This document shows positions 7,570-15,747 of a DNA stretch of 35,402 bases, in pieces; position 1 is the stretch's first letter; every line of letters starts with the position of its first letter. Both the position numbers and the translations under genes were made by a program. A model generated the notes under the pieces. The model was not told where the DNA came from. It searched no databases and saw nothing but the letters and a program-made list of their open reading frames with translations. Source of the DNA: Candidatus Chloroheliaceae bacterium (GTDB lineage: Bacteria > Chloroflexota > Chloroflexia > Chloroheliales > Chloroheliaceae); assembly GCA_013390945.1 (NCBI GenBank), contig JACAUC010000028.1, positions 1 to 35,402 on the forward strand. Direction: 5' to 3'.

Positions 7570-7830
7570 CAGCACAAAGCTAAGGACTATACAGTAAGTA
7601 CCTCTAATTAAACTAATTTAAGGGTACTCTTACCCAAGCTAGTGACAATGCACTGGCATGTGTGTATAATTATAGGCGGCAAATCCTTTGTTGTTTGGCT
7701 TAGCTTCTCGCCAAGTTAAGCTTAGCATCTCTATTAGATCAATTCCATACGTGAAAGATACAAGTTTCTTACATATTTGGTACATGTTTTGGCTAATCTG
7801 CTTTAGTAGCGTAGTTAGAGAGTTCTAAAA
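7561..7830. promoter_or_regulatory. Shared divergent upstream region of the M23 and XRE-WD40 genes
   Basis: This non-coding region matches 4062-4472 (the copy next to the large secreted protein) but lacks the MITE. It contains a conserved hairpin at 7699-7720 (CTTAGCTT with AAGTTAAG, one wobble pair) and a well-kept block from about 7730 to the ATG. It probably holds promoters for both directions and may be bound by the XRE protein itself. I cannot place -35 and -10 boxes with confidence. Confidence 0.55.
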
Positions 7831-8526
7831 ATGAATAACAGTATTGTAAACGAACAAAAAGAGAAAGAAAATGCGTTTGGCAAGACCTTGAGCGGTCTAC
7901 GAAGAAAAGCTAAACTCACTCAAGGTGACATGGCTGAGGCATCAGAAAAACTTTTCTCAGAAAAGGGGAAACGATTTTCGATTGATTCTATTCGGAATTG
8001 GGAAGGTAGAGGAGAATACTTAGACCTAGAGAACCTAAAAAGGCTGATAATCTTTTTCTTAAAACTAGGTACCTTTAATGAGGGTAGGGAACGAGAGGAA
8101 GCTAAAGATTTATGGGAAAAGGCAAGGCTAAAGTTTCAGCCTCTTTCGCATACTTCTTTTGATGAAAATTGGTTTGCTACCACTTTGGCGGAGATTAAAA
8201 CTGCTCAAACTGTGAATGGGCAAATTTTGGAGTCGTCTCCCCAGCTTGAGAACAATTTATCCCCGAAGAGCCCCGAAGAGAGAGTACCGTTGGTTATTGT
8301 GAGTGAGGCTATATCTCAGGAGGAAGTTAATGCTGAGATTAAGGATTCTATCCAGCCAGCTATAGAAGGAGAAACTCTGGAGGATTATTTAGCATCTCAA
8401 GTTATAGATCACTCACCGCTACCTGTTTTGGAAGAAGAGACAAAGCCATCCGTTGATAATGGAATTGAGGGAGGCCCGCCTATAATTCAAGATAATATTT
8501 ACCCCCCCCCCCCGATAATACGATAA
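7831..8526 (+). CDS. XRE-family helix-turn-helix protein, N-terminal part of an XRE-TM-WD40 gene
   Basis: 231 residues. Positions about 15-75 form an XRE-type domain (TLSGLRRKAKLTQGDMAEAS, then DSIRNWEGRGEYLDLENLKRL), followed by an acidic, low-complexity linker. The frame runs into twelve C at 8502-8513 and stops 11 bases later. The next frame, from 8496 through 9737, is open and encodes a membrane segment and a WD40 propeller. One extra C, two fewer C, or a -1 slip would join them. Such XRE-linker-TM-WD40 proteins are familiar in Chloroflexota, so this is probably one gene of about 635 codons. The tract could be a sequencing error, a phase-variable switch or a slippery site. A soluble truncated repressor would be made when out of frame. 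Confidence 0.8.
   Translation: MNNSIVNEQKEKENAFGKTLSGLRRKAKLTQGDMAEASEKLFSEKGKRFSIDSIRNWEGRGEYLDLENLKRLIIFFLKLGTFNEGREREEAKDLWEKARLKFQPLSHTSFDENWFATTLAEIKTAQTVNGQILESSPQLENNLSPKSPEERVPLVIVSEAISQEEVNAEIKDSIQPAIEGETLEDYLASQVIDHSPLPVLEEETKPSVDNGIEGGPPIIQDNIYPPPPIIR
8502..8513 (+). repeat. Poly-C tract (12 C) at the XRE/WD40 junction
   Basis: Twelve consecutive C interrupt the gene between the XRE linker and the membrane segment. The two frames differ by one base exactly here: the upstream frame ends at 8524-8526 (TAA), and the downstream frame has its preceding stop at 8493-8495. All of the disagreement is therefore confined to a window of about 30 bases containing the tract. Confidence 0.9.
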
Positions 8527-8621
8527 ATAGTGATTATCATCCAATTATTTCTCCAAAACCCAAATCTAGTTTAGGCGTTATTATTTCTATAGGCTTAACT
8601 GCTCTTCTTGTCATTAGCTTA

Positions 8622-9737
8622 TTGGCGGTTTGGCAATTTAACAAGGGAAATAATCCTGTTCCTGTTGAAGCAACAAATTCAACCACGACGACGGTTCTAT
8701 CTCCAATTCCAGTAGCTTCTGTGTCAAGTAAGCCAAGCCTCTTTGTGCTTAAAGATTTACTCAGAGATGGTAATTTTTTGAAAGAGGCGATTTATTGTTT
8801 GGGTTTTAGTGCTAACTCTAAAACTTTGGCAAGTGCTAGTGGTAATAGCAAAATTAACTTTTGGCGAGTCAACGCCAACGGCCTTTTGGATAGGATACCT
8901 CTAAAATCCTTAACAAATTTTCAGACTGGTACAAAGGATCGGTCTAGTTGGGTGGTCTACAGCAAAGATGGCAAACGTTTGGCCGTTGCAAGTGGTAGTG
9001 GTAGTGCTGATAATATTGAGCCTCAAAAGTGGGAGATTGCAATATGGGAGGTAGATAGTGACGGTTTACCCAAAACTGAACAACCCTTCCAGAAGATAAA
9101 TCCGGGAGCGGAACATGTGCCAGCGTTTGGGTTTAGTTACGATGGTAAGCTTATAGCCAGTCCTGGCCCAAATAAATCGGTAATTATTTGGGAAGTGGAG
9201 AGTGGCAAGCAGTTGACCAATTTGTCTGGTCATTCGGGGCAAGCCCGCGAATTTTCTTTTAGCCGCGATAGCACTCGTTTGATAGTGGCTAGTGGGGAAG
9301 GGACAGTCAAACTTTGGGAGGTCAAAAATGGTACTCTACTAAAGGATTTTGCTGCTCATACCGGAGGGGCTTGGACTTCATCACTTAGTCCCAATGACAA
9401 ATTGGTGGCTAGTGGTGGTAAAGATAAGGCTGTGCTTCTATCCGAGGTGGAAAGTACCCAAAGGGTGGCGGCATTTACAGATAAGCACCAGAATGGCGAG
9501 GTCTATTCGGTTGTATTTAGTCCCAATGGGAAGATATTAGCCACCGCCGGTGACGATGGAGATATTATTCTGTGGGATGTAGAGACTGGAGAAATAATTC
9601 AAGAGCTAAAGGGAAAAATCGTTATCAACAACTTAGCGTTTAGTCCAGATGGCAAATTCTTGGTTAGCGGAACCGATAATCCTGATAATGTTATCATAAA
9701 CCTTTGGCAAGTAGTGGACAACTCTAAAACTAAATAG
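8622..9737 (+). CDS. Membrane-anchored seven-bladed WD40 protein, C-terminal part of the XRE-TM-WD40 gene
   Basis: The frame is open from 8496. The first possible start is the TTG at 8622, but that lies inside the hydrophobic segment encoded at about 8560-8630 (SSLGVIISIGLTALLVISLL) and has no clear ribosome site, so separate translation is doubtful. The remainder contains seven WD40-like repeats (FSANSKTLAS, YSKDGKRLAV, FSYDGKLIAS, FSRDSTRLIV, LSPNDKLVAS, FSPNGKILAT, FSPDGKFLVS), enough for a closed propeller outside the membrane. The likely product is the sensory or binding part of a one-component transmembrane regulator whose cytoplasmic XRE domain is encoded by 7831-8526. Confidence 0.75.
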   Translation: MAVWQFNKGNNPVPVEATNSTTTTVLSPIPVASVSSKPSLFVLKDLLRDGNFLKEAIYCLGFSANSKTLASASGNSKINFWRVNANGLLDRIPLKSLTNFQTGTKDRSSWVVYSKDGKRLAVASGSGSADNIEPQKWEIAIWEVDSDGLPKTEQPFQKINPGAEHVPAFGFSYDGKLIASPGPNKSVIIWEVESGKQLTNLSGHSGQAREFSFSRDSTRLIVASGEGTVKLWEVKNGTLLKDFAAHTGGAWTSSLSPNDKLVASGGKDKAVLLSEVESTQRVAAFTDKHQNGEVYSVVFSPNGKILATAGDDGDIILWDVETGEIIQELKGKIVINNLAFSPDGKFLVSGTDNPDNVIINLWQVVDNSKTK

Positions 9738-9741
9738 TCAG

Positions 9742-9857
9742 GTATTCTCTCAATAATTCGGGTAGGGGTGTATTGCATATAGGCTGGCCTCGCCCAATGT
9801 GGGACGGGTTTATGTAGACTGGTCTCAATAAACCCCTACTTATGGAGATGATATAAT
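9742..9857. mobile_element. MITE-like element, copy 2 (diverged, opposite orientation)
   Basis: The reverse complement of the element at 4174-4284 matches here in order: TCTCAA.AATTCGGGTAGGGG.GTATTGCATA, then CGCCCAA, then CGGGTTTAT, then GAGATGATA. The terminal repeats are decayed. It lies directly after the stop codon of the WD40 part. The rest of the gap up to 10063 shows only a weak imperfect hairpin near 9890-9916 and no gene. Confidence 0.6.
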
Positions 9858-10063
9858 AATTTAATTTAACATAATATTATGAAATGAAGAGCCGCCCATA
9901 TCGGAGTAGGACGGCTTGCGCTTTAGTAGGAGCTTTTTGAGGATAATTTTGGTCGGGCCGACGCTCAATCTAATTTGGAAACGTACCCGACAAACACAGT
10001 ATATAACTCAGATGTAAAATATGTGTAAACTGAAAGTAAACTAATAGAAAAGAAATCCCCTTA

Positions 10064-11557
10064 TTAACTTCCGCTAACGGTGGCCTTCTTATTTACCCGC
10101 TCAATCAGTAGGCGGTCTACTCGCAGCCCATCCATTTTAACCACCGTTAGTCGGTAATCGCCTAGGGCCACCTGATCGTTTACCGTCGGAACGCGACCCA
10201 ATACCCCCAAGACATAGCCGCCAATGGTATCAAATATTTCGGCCTGTTCCAAGGGTATCTTCAAACCAAAATGTTCCTCGATGGTATCCAGCATTACTAG
10301 CCCACTCACCAAAGCCGAGCCATCGGGCCGTATTTCTATATCGGCGATAGTATCTTCTTCGGCGGTGTCAAACTCATCCTGCACCTCGCCTACCAATTCT
10401 TCCAGCACATCTTCTAGGGTTACAATTCCGGCGGTTCCACCATACTCATCTATTACTACCGCCATGTGAGCCTTTTTTTGACGCATTAGGGTCAGCAAAT
10501 CGGCGACGTGCATACTTTCTGGCACATTCAGGGCGGGGCGAATAATATCGGAAAGGGCGAATTTCTTCTCCTCGTTTTGAGCCGACATCCCCAACTTTGA
10601 AGAGTGGTTGCTTGAAGTGGAGCCCTTAGATAAGCTATGTCGGTTTTCGCGCTCGCGCAAGAGGGGGAAGAGGTCTTTGACGTGAATCACGCCCACGATT
10701 TGATCGAGGGTGTTGCGGTAGACTGGCAAGCGGGTAAACCGTTCATCCGAAGCTTTGTCCACCAGTTCATCCAGTGTGGTATTTTCGGTTACGCCCACAA
10801 TTTCGGTGCGGGGCATCATTATCTGACGGGCGGTTTTATCATCAAACTCAAAGACTTTACGCAGTAGAATTTCTTCTTGGGCATCCAACATTCCGGCCTT
10901 ATGGCTCTGCCGAACCAGCATCTCCAACTCTTCGACGGAGTGTACCTTTGAATGTTCGTCTGCTGCACCCAGCCCGAAAAATTTTACTACAAATCGCCCG
11001 GTGCTATTCAAGGCCCAGATAAAGGGGCGGAAAATTCGCAGAAAGAGGTCAAGGGGCCGAATTATAAATAGGGCTGCCGTTTCACTCCGCTGCAAAGCAA
11101 CTGACTTGGGAGCTAGTTCACCGAGTACAATGTGCATCGCTGTAATAAAGGTGAACGCTACGGCTACTCCAATTCCGATTGCCAGATTTTCGCCCAACAC
11201 GTTTCCCAACAGAAAGACTAAGGGTGGTTCAACTAGATGGGCTACGGCGGGTTCACCCACCCAACCCAACGCGAGACTAGCGAGGGTAATACCCAACTGA
11301 GTAGCCGCAATATAATCGTCGAGATGGGTCAGGGCTTTTTGTACCCCTTTGGCTGAACCTTTACCCTCGGCCACCAGTTGGTCAATGCGAGTGTGTCGTA
11401 CACTTACTAGGGCAAATTCAGCCGCGACAAAGAAGCCATTGAGTCCCACTAACAAAAATACTGCGCCCAATCCAAACAGATTAGAAACCTCAAAGCCTTG
11501 GCTGGTGGCCTCCGCTAAAAGGATCGTCGCCAGATCGCGTTGAGCATAAATGTCCAA
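10064..11557 (-). CDS. CNNM/CorC (HlyC) family CBS-domain membrane protein
   Basis: 497 residues. A DUF21/CNNM membrane domain spans about 24-200 with several hydrophobic segments (FLLVGLNGFFVAAEFAL and others). Two CBS domains follow (about 245-300 and 340-395, including the hallmark DEYGG at 370-374 and LEDVLEELVGE), then a CorC_HlyC domain (405-488, IEIRPDGSALVSG). Family knowledge points to magnesium or other divalent cation efflux gated by nucleotide binding to the CBS pair, rather than haemolysis. A Ser-rich insert of about 35 residues (300-335) separates the CBS domains. The start is TTG at 11557, only 3 nt after the phosphofructokinase stop, so the two are co-transcribed. The next candidate start would cut into the first membrane segment. 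Confidence 0.9.
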   Translation of the reverse strand: MDIYAQRDLATILLAEATSQGFEVSNLFGLGAVFLLVGLNGFFVAAEFALVSVRHTRIDQLVAEGKGSAKGVQKALTHLDDYIAATQLGITLASLALGWVGEPAVAHLVEPPLVFLLGNVLGENLAIGIGVAVAFTFITAMHIVLGELAPKSVALQRSETAALFIIRPLDLFLRIFRPFIWALNSTGRFVVKFFGLGAADEHSKVHSVEELEMLVRQSHKAGMLDAQEEILLRKVFEFDDKTARQIMMPRTEIVGVTENTTLDELVDKASDERFTRLPVYRNTLDQIVGVIHVKDLFPLLRERENRHSLSKGSTSSNHSSKLGMSAQNEEKKFALSDIIRPALNVPESMHVADLLTLMRQKKAHMAVVIDEYGGTAGIVTLEDVLEELVGEVQDEFDTAEEDTIADIEIRPDGSALVSGLVMLDTIEEHFGLKIPLEQAEIFDTIGGYVLGVLGRVPTVNDQVALGDYRLTVVKMDGLRVDRLLIERVNKKATVSGS

Positions 11558-11560
11558 CTC

Positions 11561-12784
11561 TTAATAAATTCCTTTCACTAATGCTTTCCGGTCTAGCCGG
11601 AAGTGGACGGGCGGTAGTTCACCGATAAGCGGCCTAGCATAATCTAAGAACGCTTGGGTAACAAAGTTACCCTCGGCGTTAAGATAGCCCTCCGGCATTT
11701 TGCGCTCAAAATTAGCAATTCGCTCCAGTGAGGTTACCCCGGTTTTGCAACTATATTCGCCGTTGGAACCCTTTTCGCGGAGCAAAGTTACCATTTTATC
11801 GGTTTCACCCGCGACTGCTAGGCGCAGGGCTTCGGCCCCTACCAGCCACGCTTCCTCTAAATCTACTTCACTGGCACACGACATACTCATCCGTTGGAGT
11901 GTACCGGGTTTGTCAAAACGGGCCGTTAGGCCCAGTTCGCTCATTACCAAGCTCATAAAATAGTTGGCCGGGCCGTGAAAATAACGATGGCCGAAACTAT
12001 CCACAAAATAAGGCTCGCCATGCGCTCCAAGTGGCTTGCCGTTGTGGTCTTTCACGGTTTCGCCAATGACTATGGCACAATGACCATATAAGTCGTAGAC
12101 TCGTTTGACATCTTTGAGAAAATCGGCAGGGTTAAGGCGGCGTTCGGGGGTATAGATTAGATGAGGTGCGTCCTCTTCATTATGTTTAGCTAGGGCCGCC
12201 GATGCTGCGACCCAGCCTGCATTGCGACCCATTACCTCGATAATCTTTACAGGTTGCACCATTCGGGCCGATTCGGTATCAATGCCACTATCGCGGGTAG
12301 AAATTGCCAGATAGCGAGCAATCGAGCCATAACCGGGACAATGATCCATATCGGGCAGATCATTATCTATGGTTTTGGGTACTCCCATAGCATAAAATTC
12401 ATAACCGACCGCTTTGGAGAGTTCCCCCAACTGGTGACAGGTATCGGCACTGTCGTTGCCACCAATATAGATAAAATAGCGAATGTTATGCTTTTGTAAA
12501 ATATGCAGAATCTGCTCGCGTTTGGCCTCGTCCAATTTGAAACGGCACATGCCTAGGGCGGAGGCCGGTGTGCGTTTTAGCCGTTCCAGTTTATCAGGAG
12601 TACCGACTTGGGTACGCAGATTAATAATCCGCTCCTCCAATAAACCTTGCACCCCATCTAACATTCCGTAAATCTCGCCTATTGCCGGATTTTTAAGTGC
12701 TTCGGCAATTACTCCGGCGAGGCTGCTATTAATTACGGCGGTTGCACCACCCGATTGCCCGACTATAACGTTTCCTTTCAACAA
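11561..12784 (-). CDS. pfp: Pyrophosphate-type 6-phosphofructokinase
   Basis: 407 residues, phosphofructokinase fold. The N-terminal loop GQSGGATAVINSS, the GGNDS motif (108-112), PKTIDND (136-142) and MGRNAGW (185-191) are all present. An acidic or polar residue in GG(D/N)DS where ATP enzymes have GGDGS, and the lysine in PKTIDND, mark the PPi-dependent group, which phosphorylates fructose 6-phosphate reversibly using pyrophosphate. The start is TTG at 12784 with GGAG 6 nt upstream; a second TTG follows immediately. The downstream CBS protein gene begins 3 nt after the stop. Use of ATP instead of PPi cannot be excluded from sequence alone. Confidence 0.9.
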   Translation of the reverse strand: MLKGNVIVGQSGGATAVINSSLAGVIAEALKNPAIGEIYGMLDGVQGLLEERIINLRTQVGTPDKLERLKRTPASALGMCRFKLDEAKREQILHILQKHNIRYFIYIGGNDSADTCHQLGELSKAVGYEFYAMGVPKTIDNDLPDMDHCPGYGSIARYLAISTRDSGIDTESARMVQPVKIIEVMGRNAGWVAASAALAKHNEEDAPHLIYTPERRLNPADFLKDVKRVYDLYGHCAIVIGETVKDHNGKPLGAHGEPYFVDSFGHRYFHGPANYFMSLVMSELGLTARFDKPGTLQRMSMSCASEVDLEEAWLVGAEALRLAVAGETDKMVTLLREKGSNGEYSCKTGVTSLERIANFERKMPEGYLNAEGNFVTQAFLDYARPLIGELPPVHFRLDRKALVKGIY

Positions 12785-12889
12785 TTTTATCTCCGCTTTC
12801 TCTTTTTCTTACCGACTTTTGTGTCATTTATTTTTAGTGCTAATGAAGTTTGATTTGGCTAGAATTATCTAATTGACTAGTCAGGAGTG

Positions 12890-13339
12890 TCACCCCTTCG
12901 TTACGATTACTATAGCAGTGGCGGTGGTATAGGGTGCTGGGGTGTTATCGGCTAGATGCACGGTGAGGGCAGGGATAGTGGCTGGCCTGATTATGCGGAA
13001 AATGTAAGGAAAATCCTTTGTTAAGGGAATTAATTCAGGAAGATATACTGGTTCAAGGCCCAGTTTTAGATGCTTAGGCCAATTCTGCGAAGAGACTAAA
13101 TCAGGTACATCTAATCTAAGCAGCTTATCTAGGGATGGATCCTTGTCATCTTTATTCTCAGCCTCACTACTTTTAGCTTTGCTATTCTCGGCCTTGCTAT
13201 CTTTGGCCTTGTTATTCTCGGCCTTGCTATCTTCGGCCTTGTTATTCTCGGCCTTGTTATTCTCGGCCTTGCTATTTTTGGTTTTGCTGCCCCTAGCTTC
13301 GTTATTATCAACCTTGTTATTTTCAACCTCGTTATTCAT
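12890..13339 (-). CDS. Small protein with N-terminal charged pentad repeats, unknown function
   Basis: 149 residues, not recognised. Residues about 5-65 are some twelve five-residue repeats of the type KAENN, KAEDS or KAKDS, alternating basic and acidic and probably disordered or helical. Residues 70-149 are non-repetitive and protein-like (LDKLLRLDVPDLV, then LEPVYLPELIPLTKDFPYIFRI), with a hydrophobic end (TATAIVIVTKG). The ATG overlaps the upstream hydrolase stop by 8 bases (ATGAATAA), which suggests coupled translation and supports a real gene. Repeat expansion at the 15-bp DNA level probably created the N-terminus. It could be an accessory subunit of the hydrolase; this is a guess from position only. 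Confidence 0.6.
   Translation of the reverse strand: MNNEVENNKVDNNEARGSKTKNSKAENNKAENNKAEDSKAENNKAKDSKAENSKAKSSEAENKDDKDPSLDKLLRLDVPDLVSSQNWPKHLKLGLEPVYLPELIPLTKDFPYIFRIIRPATIPALTVHLADNTPAPYTTATAIVIVTKG
13165..13325. repeat. 15-bp tandem repeat array inside the pentad-repeat protein gene
   Basis: On the plus strand the unit is TTATTCTCGGCCTTG and variants (CTATCTTCGGCCTTG, CTATTTTTGGTTTTG), about eleven copies. The unit length is a multiple of three, so copy-number changes keep the frame. The array creates long spurious frames on both strands. Confidence 0.85.
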
Positions 13340-15029
13340 CAGATTTGGAAACCTCCTGAGTCAGTAGTTTATAACTCTCTGGTTTTCGATTATACACTAC
13401 ATTCGTATTAGGGGCGCGTAATTTCTCACGGCTGGCTGCAACCGAAATTTGGGTGCTTATCCCCATTGGTCTATCTGTTAGGGCTGGAGCAACTACGTTG
13501 CCGTTTGCGTCTACAATCAAAGCACCGCCTAGTTCGCTTTGCTCAGGGTCTAAATTATTTTGGGTTTCAAGTGGGGTAGCACAGAGGATCGCGACTCGGT
13601 TTTCGGCTGCTCGGCTGCGGGCTAGTTGGGTCAGACCAAAACCGTCTGCTGTACCCGGAACTTTGGCCCGTACCGGCCATAGAATTACATCGGCTCCCGC
13701 CAACATTAGGCTGCGGGCTACTTCTGGAATATAGCCATCGGCTCCCAACATTACCCCTATTCTAGCCCCGCTTTGGCCGGGTAACTTTACCACTGGACCA
13801 ATTTCTGCACCGGGAGTCCAGCTACCCTCATCTTCAGCACTGAAGTGTGTCTGTCGCCAAACGCCGATTTCTTGGCCCTGATAAAATAACCGAGCCGTCT
13901 TATAGCGACGTTCCCCCTCCTCCTCGATGGCGGTTGCCAAGAGAGCAACCCCGCGTTGCTTGCTCAGGGTGCGGTAAAATGGAAAGACCACTTCTCCGCG
14001 ATGGGCTACTTCTCTAGCAGCATAGGGTGGCACATCTGGAAGGACGGCCAGTTCTACGCTCTCAAGGGCAAATTGGGCGATCAAAGGGCGCACCGTTTCG
14101 CCCATCACTTGGGTACTGTTGAAAGGACGATATTGGGCTACTCCGCCCCGAAAATGGGCGAGATGGGGAACTAGAGGTTCTTGCAACAGAGCGTGGACAG
14201 GTAAGCTTTCGGTTGGGGTCACTAACCGTTCATAAAGTTCAGGGCGACGTGGTACGGGTGAAAAGCGGCGGGGAGTTAGCTCTATTTCGGCAAAAACAAT
14301 CTCCTCGCGGTCGCACGATCCTTCGGCTACTTTTGCTCCGGTTGGGGCAACGATACAACTGCGCCCAGCATAGAGTACGGTTCCGCGTTCCAGTCCAACT
14401 TTATTGGCGGCAACACACCAGACTCCATTCTCAAAGGCCCGGGTTGCCAGCATATAATCGGCTTGTGGGTTGGAGAGGTTGCTCTTAGCAGTGCCATAAC
14501 TGACCCACGCGGTCGGATCAAGAATAAGTTGTGCGTCGGCTAGAGCGAGGCAGCGGGCAATTTCGGGCATCCGCCCATCGGCGCAAATCATCATACCAAT
14601 GCGCCCAAGTGCCGTTTCAAAGACCGGAAAATTTGCCCCAGCGGAAAACCAGCGACTATCGAAGTGCCACATCAAACTCTTGGCGGTGCGTCCGATCTCC
14701 TGACCGTCTGGTCCCAGCAAGACGGCCTCATTATAAATTACCAAGCCCTTGTCGGTTTCGGTGGGGGTTGCCACTCCTAAGCAGAGATGCGTTTGATATT
14801 TACGTGCTTTCTCCGCAAAATAGGGGAGGGGATTGTTGCGGTAGGCCGCTCTAAATTCTTTGTCGCTACCTAGCACATAGGCTGGATAGCTACACTCTGG
14901 GGTTAGCATTAAGTCAGGCTGGTAGCGTTCCGCCGCGCGGTCAATCAGGGCTAGGCTACGTTCTAGGGCAGCCTGACTTTGTGACAGATCCAATGCTTCT
15001 AACTGAAGGGCGGCTATTTTGATTTTCAT
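13332..15029 (-). CDS. Two-domain carbon-nitrogen hydrolase (nitrilase superfamily) with a degenerate second domain
   Basis: 565 residues made of two nitrilase folds in tandem. Numbering from the ATG at 15029, the first domain has the full triad E45 (TPECSYP), K117 (TAKSL) and C149 (MICADG). The second domain aligns but has D332, Q393 (WRQTHF) and G429 (MLGADG) at the same places, so it should be inactive and may have a structural or regulatory role. Superfamily enzymes hydrolyse amides or nitriles; the substrate cannot be read from the sequence. AGGA lies 8 nt before the ATG; a TTG one codon earlier is less likely. The gene is followed by an overlapping pentad-repeat gene and preceded, at 141 nt, by apt. 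Confidence 0.88.
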   Translation of the reverse strand: MKIKIAALQLEALDLSQSQAALERSLALIDRAAERYQPDLMLTPECSYPAYVLGSDKEFRAAYRNNPLPYFAEKARKYQTHLCLGVATPTETDKGLVIYNEAVLLGPDGQEIGRTAKSLMWHFDSRWFSAGANFPVFETALGRIGMMICADGRMPEIARCLALADAQLILDPTAWVSYGTAKSNLSNPQADYMLATRAFENGVWCVAANKVGLERGTVLYAGRSCIVAPTGAKVAEGSCDREEIVFAEIELTPRRFSPVPRRPELYERLVTPTESLPVHALLQEPLVPHLAHFRGGVAQYRPFNSTQVMGETVRPLIAQFALESVELAVLPDVPPYAAREVAHRGEVVFPFYRTLSKQRGVALLATAIEEEGERRYKTARLFYQGQEIGVWRQTHFSAEDEGSWTPGAEIGPVVKLPGQSGARIGVMLGADGYIPEVARSLMLAGADVILWPVRAKVPGTADGFGLTQLARSRAAENRVAILCATPLETQNNLDPEQSELGGALIVDANGNVVAPALTDRPMGISTQISVAASREKLRAPNTNVVYNRKPESYKLLTQEVSKSDE

Positions 15030-15083
15030 CAACTCATTCCTTTTATTATTGCAAATCTTCCCGATAACCGACTATATTGCAAC

Positions 15084-15113
15084 TTAGGGATTTCAACATG
15101 TTGAAATCCCTAA
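15084..15113 (+). other. Perfect 30-nt palindrome with T-run on the plus strand
   Basis: TTAGGGATTTCAACA is followed directly by its exact reverse complement, then by TTTTTT at 15117-15122 on the plus strand. It lies between apt and the hydrolase gene, both on the minus strand, so the T-run faces the wrong way for a terminator of apt. It may be an operator, a dispersed hairpin, or a terminator for antisense transcripts. Its GGGATTT...AATCCC core resembles the repeats at the right edge. Confidence 0.5.
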
Positions 15114-15170
15114 ATCTTTTTTCAAGCCAGTTAGTTATGGTAAAGCAATTATAACAGAATGTTGGGAGTT

Positions 15171-15683
15171 TTAGTATTCGATGAGGGCCGCCACTTCATA
15201 CTGGGGCAGACGGGCGCGACCATCCAAGAATTTTAACTCGATCAGAAAATGCAGACCGACGACGATGCCGCCCAGTTGTTCGACCAGTTTGGCTGTAGCA
15301 CCAACCGTGCCTCCGGTTGCCAGCAGGTCATCTACGATGAGTACCCGTTGGCCCGGCTTAATCGCATCGGTATGTATCTCGATGGTATTAGTGCCGTACT
15401 CAAGGGCATATTCAGCCGCAATGGTATTGGAAGGAAGCTTTCCTAGTTTACGTACCAATACAAAACCGGCTCCTAGACGGTCGGCGACGGGTGCCGCAAA
15501 AATGAAGCCCCGTGACTCAATCCCTACCACTATATCAATCTGAGCATCTTGATAGGCACTGGTTATCTCGTCCAGCGATTGACGGAAAGCTTCTGGATTC
15601 TGAAGCAACGGGGTAATGTCTTTAAAGAGAATGCCCTCTTTTGGAAAATCGGGTACATCTCGTATGTAATCGCTCAGGTTCAA
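15171..15683 (-). CDS. apt: Adenine phosphoribosyltransferase
   Basis: 170 residues, the usual length. It converts adenine and PRPP to AMP and pyrophosphate in purine salvage. The opening IRDVPDFPKEGILFKDITPLL, the GIESRGFIF block (54-62) and the PRPP-binding motif VDDLLATGGT (117-126) are diagnostic. The start is TTG at 15683 with GGAG 6 nt upstream. It lies 64 nt downstream of the sortase substrate gene on the same strand. Nothing unusual in the sequence. Confidence 0.97.
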   Translation of the reverse strand: MNLSDYIRDVPDFPKEGILFKDITPLLQNPEAFRQSLDEITSAYQDAQIDIVVGIESRGFIFAAPVADRLGAGFVLVRKLGKLPSNTIAAEYALEYGTNTIEIHTDAIKPGQRVLIVDDLLATGGTVGATAKLVEQLGGIVVGLHFLIELKFLDGRARLPQYEVAALIEY

Positions 15684-15747
15684 ACTGCGCTCCTTCCCTA
15701 AATAGAGTTCGAGGTTTTGTAGCTCTAAAACCCCGAACCGAAACTTA

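Noticed and set aside
8622..9737. The WD40 part as an independent gene starting at TTG 8622
   Set aside because: The TTG lies inside the hydrophobic segment and has no ribosome site. The open frame upstream reaches the poly-C tract, so a split single gene is the better reading.
9890..9916. Hairpin after the WD40 gene as a terminator
   Set aside because: The stem has an internal mismatch and no T-run follows directly; it is too weak to list.
13143..13367. A Leu/Ser-rich plus-strand frame opposite the pentad-repeat gene, resembling a membrane peptide
   Set aside because: It is the reverse complement of the 15-bp array. The hydrophobicity is a by-product of the repeat.
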